In this document: piece after piece, positions 38,854 through 40,301 of the stretch | How positions within the stretch are numbered: position 1 is the stretch's first letter | Layout of the letters: every line of letters begins with the position of its first letter | From: a virus | Length of the DNA stretch: 40,301 nucleotides | IMG/VR virus record: IMGVR_UViG_3300044815_000101 | Location: 1-40,301 of that record | Direction: 5' to 3' (one strand) | Notes under the pieces: generated by a model | Databases searched by the model: none | Seen by the model: the letters and a program-made list of their open reading frames with translations, nothing else | Told to the model about the DNA's origin: nothing | Program-made: the position numbers and the translations under genes

Positions 38854-38864
38854 ACTCGAAAGGA
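38854..38864 (+). promoter_or_regulatory. Start-associated element ACTCGAAAGGA
   Basis: It lies 10 nt before the ATG at 38875 and repeats the element found at 30479. It supports the very small gene that follows as a true start. Confidence 0.6.
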
Positions 38865-38874
38865 CGTCACTACC

Positions 38875-38988
38875 ATGACGAAGAACAGCCGTTACAGCCG
38901 CCCCGATGGGGACCGCACCGAAACCGCGCGGCACCGCTCGCAGGAGCGCCGCCAGCAGCGTGCACTCAAGAACCAGGTGCACGCATGA
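38875..38988 (+). CDS. Very small basic protein, 37 aa
   Basis: The peptide reads MTKNSRYSRPDGDRTETARH and then a basic Arg/Gln helix (QERRQQRALKNQ). The ACTCGAAAGGA element supports translation, and the stop overlaps the next ATG (ATGA). Such short basic proteins can bind RNA or DNA or act on host factors; no homolog is recognised. It is too short for length-based gene finding. Confidence 0.65.
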   Translation: MTKNSRYSRPDGDRTETARHRSQERRQQRALKNQVHA

Positions 38989-39140
38989 TCGCCCGCATGC
39001 TCTGCAGCACGGCGGGACTCACCCGCGGCGACCTCATCACCGTCACCGCCGTCAATGAGCCGTTCGCCACGGTCACCGCCCCGGACGGCTCACAGCAGCT
39101 CGTCCTCACCGGCGACTACGCCGAGGAGGTGGCAGCGTGA
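38985..39140 (+). CDS. Small protein, 51 aa
   Basis: The ATG overlaps the previous stop. The sequence has a short N-terminal helix and beta-like pairs (GDLITVTAVNEPFATVTAP, SQQLVLTGDYAEE). A small beta-barrel-like domain is possible. Its stop is overlapped by the next gene's GTG. No function is recognised. Confidence 0.65.
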   Translation: MIARMLCSTAGLTRGDLITVTAVNEPFATVTAPDGSQQLVLTGDYAEEVAA

Positions 39141-39421
39141 CCCGGATCACCCGCGCCGACGTCGAGCGGCAGGTGGAAAGCGTCAAGGCGGCCGCCGTGA
39201 ACGTCGGCGCTGTGCAGCTCACCTACTCGGGCGGCCTGTTCTCTGAGCTCTACCTGCAGGGGGCCTATGGCACCTACATGCTGCAGGCGGGCACCGACTA
39301 CGGGCACAAGGGCGGCGCGGTCGACGTCGGCACCGCTCGAGGGCTACGAGACATCTCGACATTCCTGCACGGCCTGCACACCGGCCTCGACTCGATCCGC
39401 TACACGAATAACCCCCGATGA
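39137..39421 (+). CDS. Hypothetical protein, 94 aa
   Basis: It uses a GTG start in a GTGA overlap with the previous stop. The protein has an N-terminal helix (RADVERQVESVKAAAVN) and a beta/Gly/Tyr-rich middle (LYLQGAYGTYMLQAGTDY) ending in GLDSIRYTNNPR. No domain is recognised. It is the third of four overlapping genes in a short operon ending at the terminator 39502. Confidence 0.7.
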   Translation: MTRITRADVERQVESVKAAAVNVGAVQLTYSGGLFSELYLQGAYGTYMLQAGTDYGHKGGAVDVGTARGLRDISTFLHGLHTGLDSIRYTNNPR

Positions 39422-39492
39422 CGCCGCAGGGCGTAACCGCCGGGATCCTCGCCACCGTGCTCCTCCTGGTCATCCTCACCAACCTGTTCTAA
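39418..39492 (+). CDS. Very small membrane peptide, 24 aa
   Basis: The ATG overlaps the previous TGA (ATGA). The peptide is one hydrophobic helix (GILATVLLLVILTNLF) after a short MTPQGVTA. The next feature is a terminator 10 nt downstream, which supports the end of an operon here. Small single-pass peptides occur as toxin-like or regulatory phage proteins; no specific role can be given. Confidence 0.55.
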   Translation: MTPQGVTAGILATVLLLVILTNLF

Positions 39493-39501
39493 CAACCGAC
39501 A

Positions 39502-39530
39502 GCCCCGCCGACCACCAAGGCCGGCGGGGC
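39502..39530 (+). terminator. Hairpin terminator closing the small-gene operon
   Basis: GCCCCGCCG (39502-39510) pairs perfectly with CGGCGGGGC (39522-39530) around an 11-nt loop, starting 10 nt after the TAA. Confidence 0.8.
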
Positions 39531-39751
39531 ATCGTCGCGCCCGCAGGCGCCAACGAAACGACTGGATCATCATCATCGCCACCGCCGCCCGCAACGCCCC
39601 CACCGGGGCCACCGCGAGCCGCGCAAACGCATGCCGAGGTGGCACCGGGCACCCCGGTCGCATCGCCACCGAATGGAACCAGCAGCGGCGCACTCAGGGC
39701 TGCCGCGAGAGCGAAGGACACGGCCATACGGCGGCTAGCACCCTCTCGCGC
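39531..39751. other. High-GC stretch without a convincing gene
   Basis: Between the terminator and the DnaA boxes I see only an 83-codon minus-strand frame (39727 to 39476) with a signal-like start (MAVSFALAAALSAPLL) and Gly/Asp runs. Its codon bias is weak and it runs through the terminator and the small peptide gene, so I do not call it. The rest may be a decayed gene. Confidence 0.5.
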
Positions 39752-39825
39752 TGTGGACAACTTATGCACAGGTTTGTTCATAGTTGTGGATAATTAATTG
39801 CATACTGCGTAGTGCTTGTGGATAA
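39752..39825. other. DnaA-box cluster, candidate replication origin
   Basis: TGTGGACAA (39752-39760, the reverse of the actinobacterial box TTGTCCACA), TTATGCACA (39762-39770, one mismatch to TTATCCACA), and two exact TGTGGATAA (39785-39793 and 39817-39825). The last two share orientation and are 32 bp apart. An AT-rich region follows directly. Four boxes within 74 bp is the hallmark of a DnaA-dependent origin. Confidence 0.7.
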
Positions 39826-39866
39826 CTCAGAATCGAATGACCCCAGTGTTTATAAGGGAAATAAAA

Positions 39867-40018
39867 GTTAGCGTTGCATGAGCTAATACGAACTCGGGCC
39901 TAGGGAAACTGCTATGCAATGCCTATTCATATTCTGAATCTCAACGATTGATCAGTGAAAAGGCATTCCATAGCGGTTTCCTATAGGGTGATTCTGCATT
40001 AGCTCCTGCAACGCTAAC
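39867..40018. repeat. 152-bp imperfect inverted repeat in the origin region
   Basis: Outer arms of 21 bp (39867-39887 and 39998-40018) pair with one mismatch. Inner arms (39899-39924 and 39961-39987) pair over about 26 bp with three to four differences. The arms are separated by unpaired 10-11 nt segments, and the central loop is 36 nt. The whole is AT-rich against a high-GC genome. It ends just before the ribosome site of the next gene. It could extrude as a cruciform, serve as a replication initiator site, or be a structured RNA leader. Confidence 0.85.
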
Positions 40019-40034
40019 TTGAGAGGACTTTCCT

Positions 40035-40301
40035 ATGAACGACCTGTCCGGCGCGACCGCCGCCGTATCCGCCCTTGCTGCCGATGTGGTGATTCCGTAC
40101 CCCATCGACATGGCCGAGCTGTCTGCGATCCAGCACGCCCTCATGGTCAACAGGTTGGAGGCCCGGGGCTTCCGGCTGCACCCCGACGACCTGCCCGCCC
40201 TGAACGTGGCCCTCTACGCCGACCCCCGCTCCCCCGCTCTGCCCGCGCTCGCCGAGGCCGACCCGGAGGCGCACCGGGTGGAGCGCCGCGCAGTGGTGGC
40301 T
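40035..40301 (+). CDS. Hypothetical protein next to the origin, 3' end cut by window
   Basis: The ATG at 40035 follows gagaggactttcct. The frame is open to the end of the window (89 codons seen). The visible part starts MNDLSGATAAVSALAADVV and contains PIDMAELSAIQHALMVNRLE and a Pro/Ala/Glu-rich stretch. No replication-initiator motif is recognised in the visible part. Its position beside the DnaA boxes and the large inverted repeat makes an initiator or copy-control role possible, but this is only positional. Confidence 0.7.
   Translation, partial: MNDLSGATAAVSALAADVVIPYPIDMAELSAIQHALMVNRLEARGFRLHPDDLPALNVALYADPRSPALPALAEADPEAHRVERRAVVA

Noticed and set aside
39476-39781. Minus-strand frame with a signal-peptide-like start (MAVSFALAAALSAPLL)
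   Set aside because: It begins in DnaA boxes, runs through a terminator and a small plus-strand gene, has Gly/Asp runs and shows no TANNNT-6-ATG or consistent codon bias.

Overview
The window looks like about 40 kb of a high-GC double-stranded DNA bacteriophage with podovirus-type morphogenesis genes, infecting an actinobacterium. The phage call rests on a terminase large subunit, a portal protein of P22-like length, scaffold-like and major capsid proteins, a short-tail adaptor and nozzle pair, a 1,714-residue candidate ejection protein and an M23 endolysin with a holin candidate. The actinobacterial call rests on base composition, DnaA boxes that include the high-GC Gram-positive form TTGTCCACA, leaderless -10 elements, a sortase-E-type LAxTG surface protein and an exact GTTTCACGTGAAAC parS core. 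The host genus cannot be read from the sequence. Neither end coincides with a gene boundary, so the window is probably an arbitrary cut of a larger genome.

Layout. Positions 1-2309 hold accessory genes: a hexapeptide beta-helix protein cut by the window edge, a small HTH protein, a secreted LAxTG protein and two unknowns. Positions 2306-7780 start with a good promoter and carry a leader gene, a run of hairpins, a degenerate tRNA-like element, an SNF2-type helicase, a Cas4/RecB-type nuclease and an SSB candidate. Positions 7877-12435 hold a primase-helicase that starts with TTG, a cytosine methyltransferase, an HNH protein and a LysM protein. A single leftward gene (12432-12776) interrupts this strand. 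RusA and terminase follow, then virion genes up to 30447. Positions 30497-31917 form a small operon with an HNH protein and a candidate Acb2-like cyclic-nucleotide sponge. Positions 31843-32719 (leftward) encode small membrane proteins, and 32767-33219 is a lone rightward gene ending at a 23-bp perfect bidirectional terminator. Positions 33276-37956 are a leftward block: two regulatory-end genes, a double-HTH XRE regulator, a membrane coiled-coil protein, a TerS-like protein, a tail fibre or spike candidate, endolysin and holin candidate. Positions 37957-38332 are a control region, followed by short rightward genes to 39492. A noncoding region at 39493-40034 contains four DnaA boxes and a 152-bp imperfect inverted repeat, and a gene cut by the right edge follows.

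Regulation. Three recurrent signals organise transcription and translation. Six genes have a TANNNT box exactly 6 nt before an ATG, which predicts leaderless mRNAs. At least six unit-leading genes carry a CACTCGAARGR element over their ribosome-binding site. Seven copies of an asymmetric TGTAYAAC site lie only in intergenic promoter regions, probably as operators for the XRE regulator.

Most interesting reading. No integrase, transposase or ParAB is recognisable here, yet the window has a repressor-operator circuit, a DnaA-box origin candidate and a near-perfect host-type parS. This suggests, but does not prove, a prophage that persists as a plasmid and borrows the host's DnaA and ParB. No DNA polymerase was recognised in the window.
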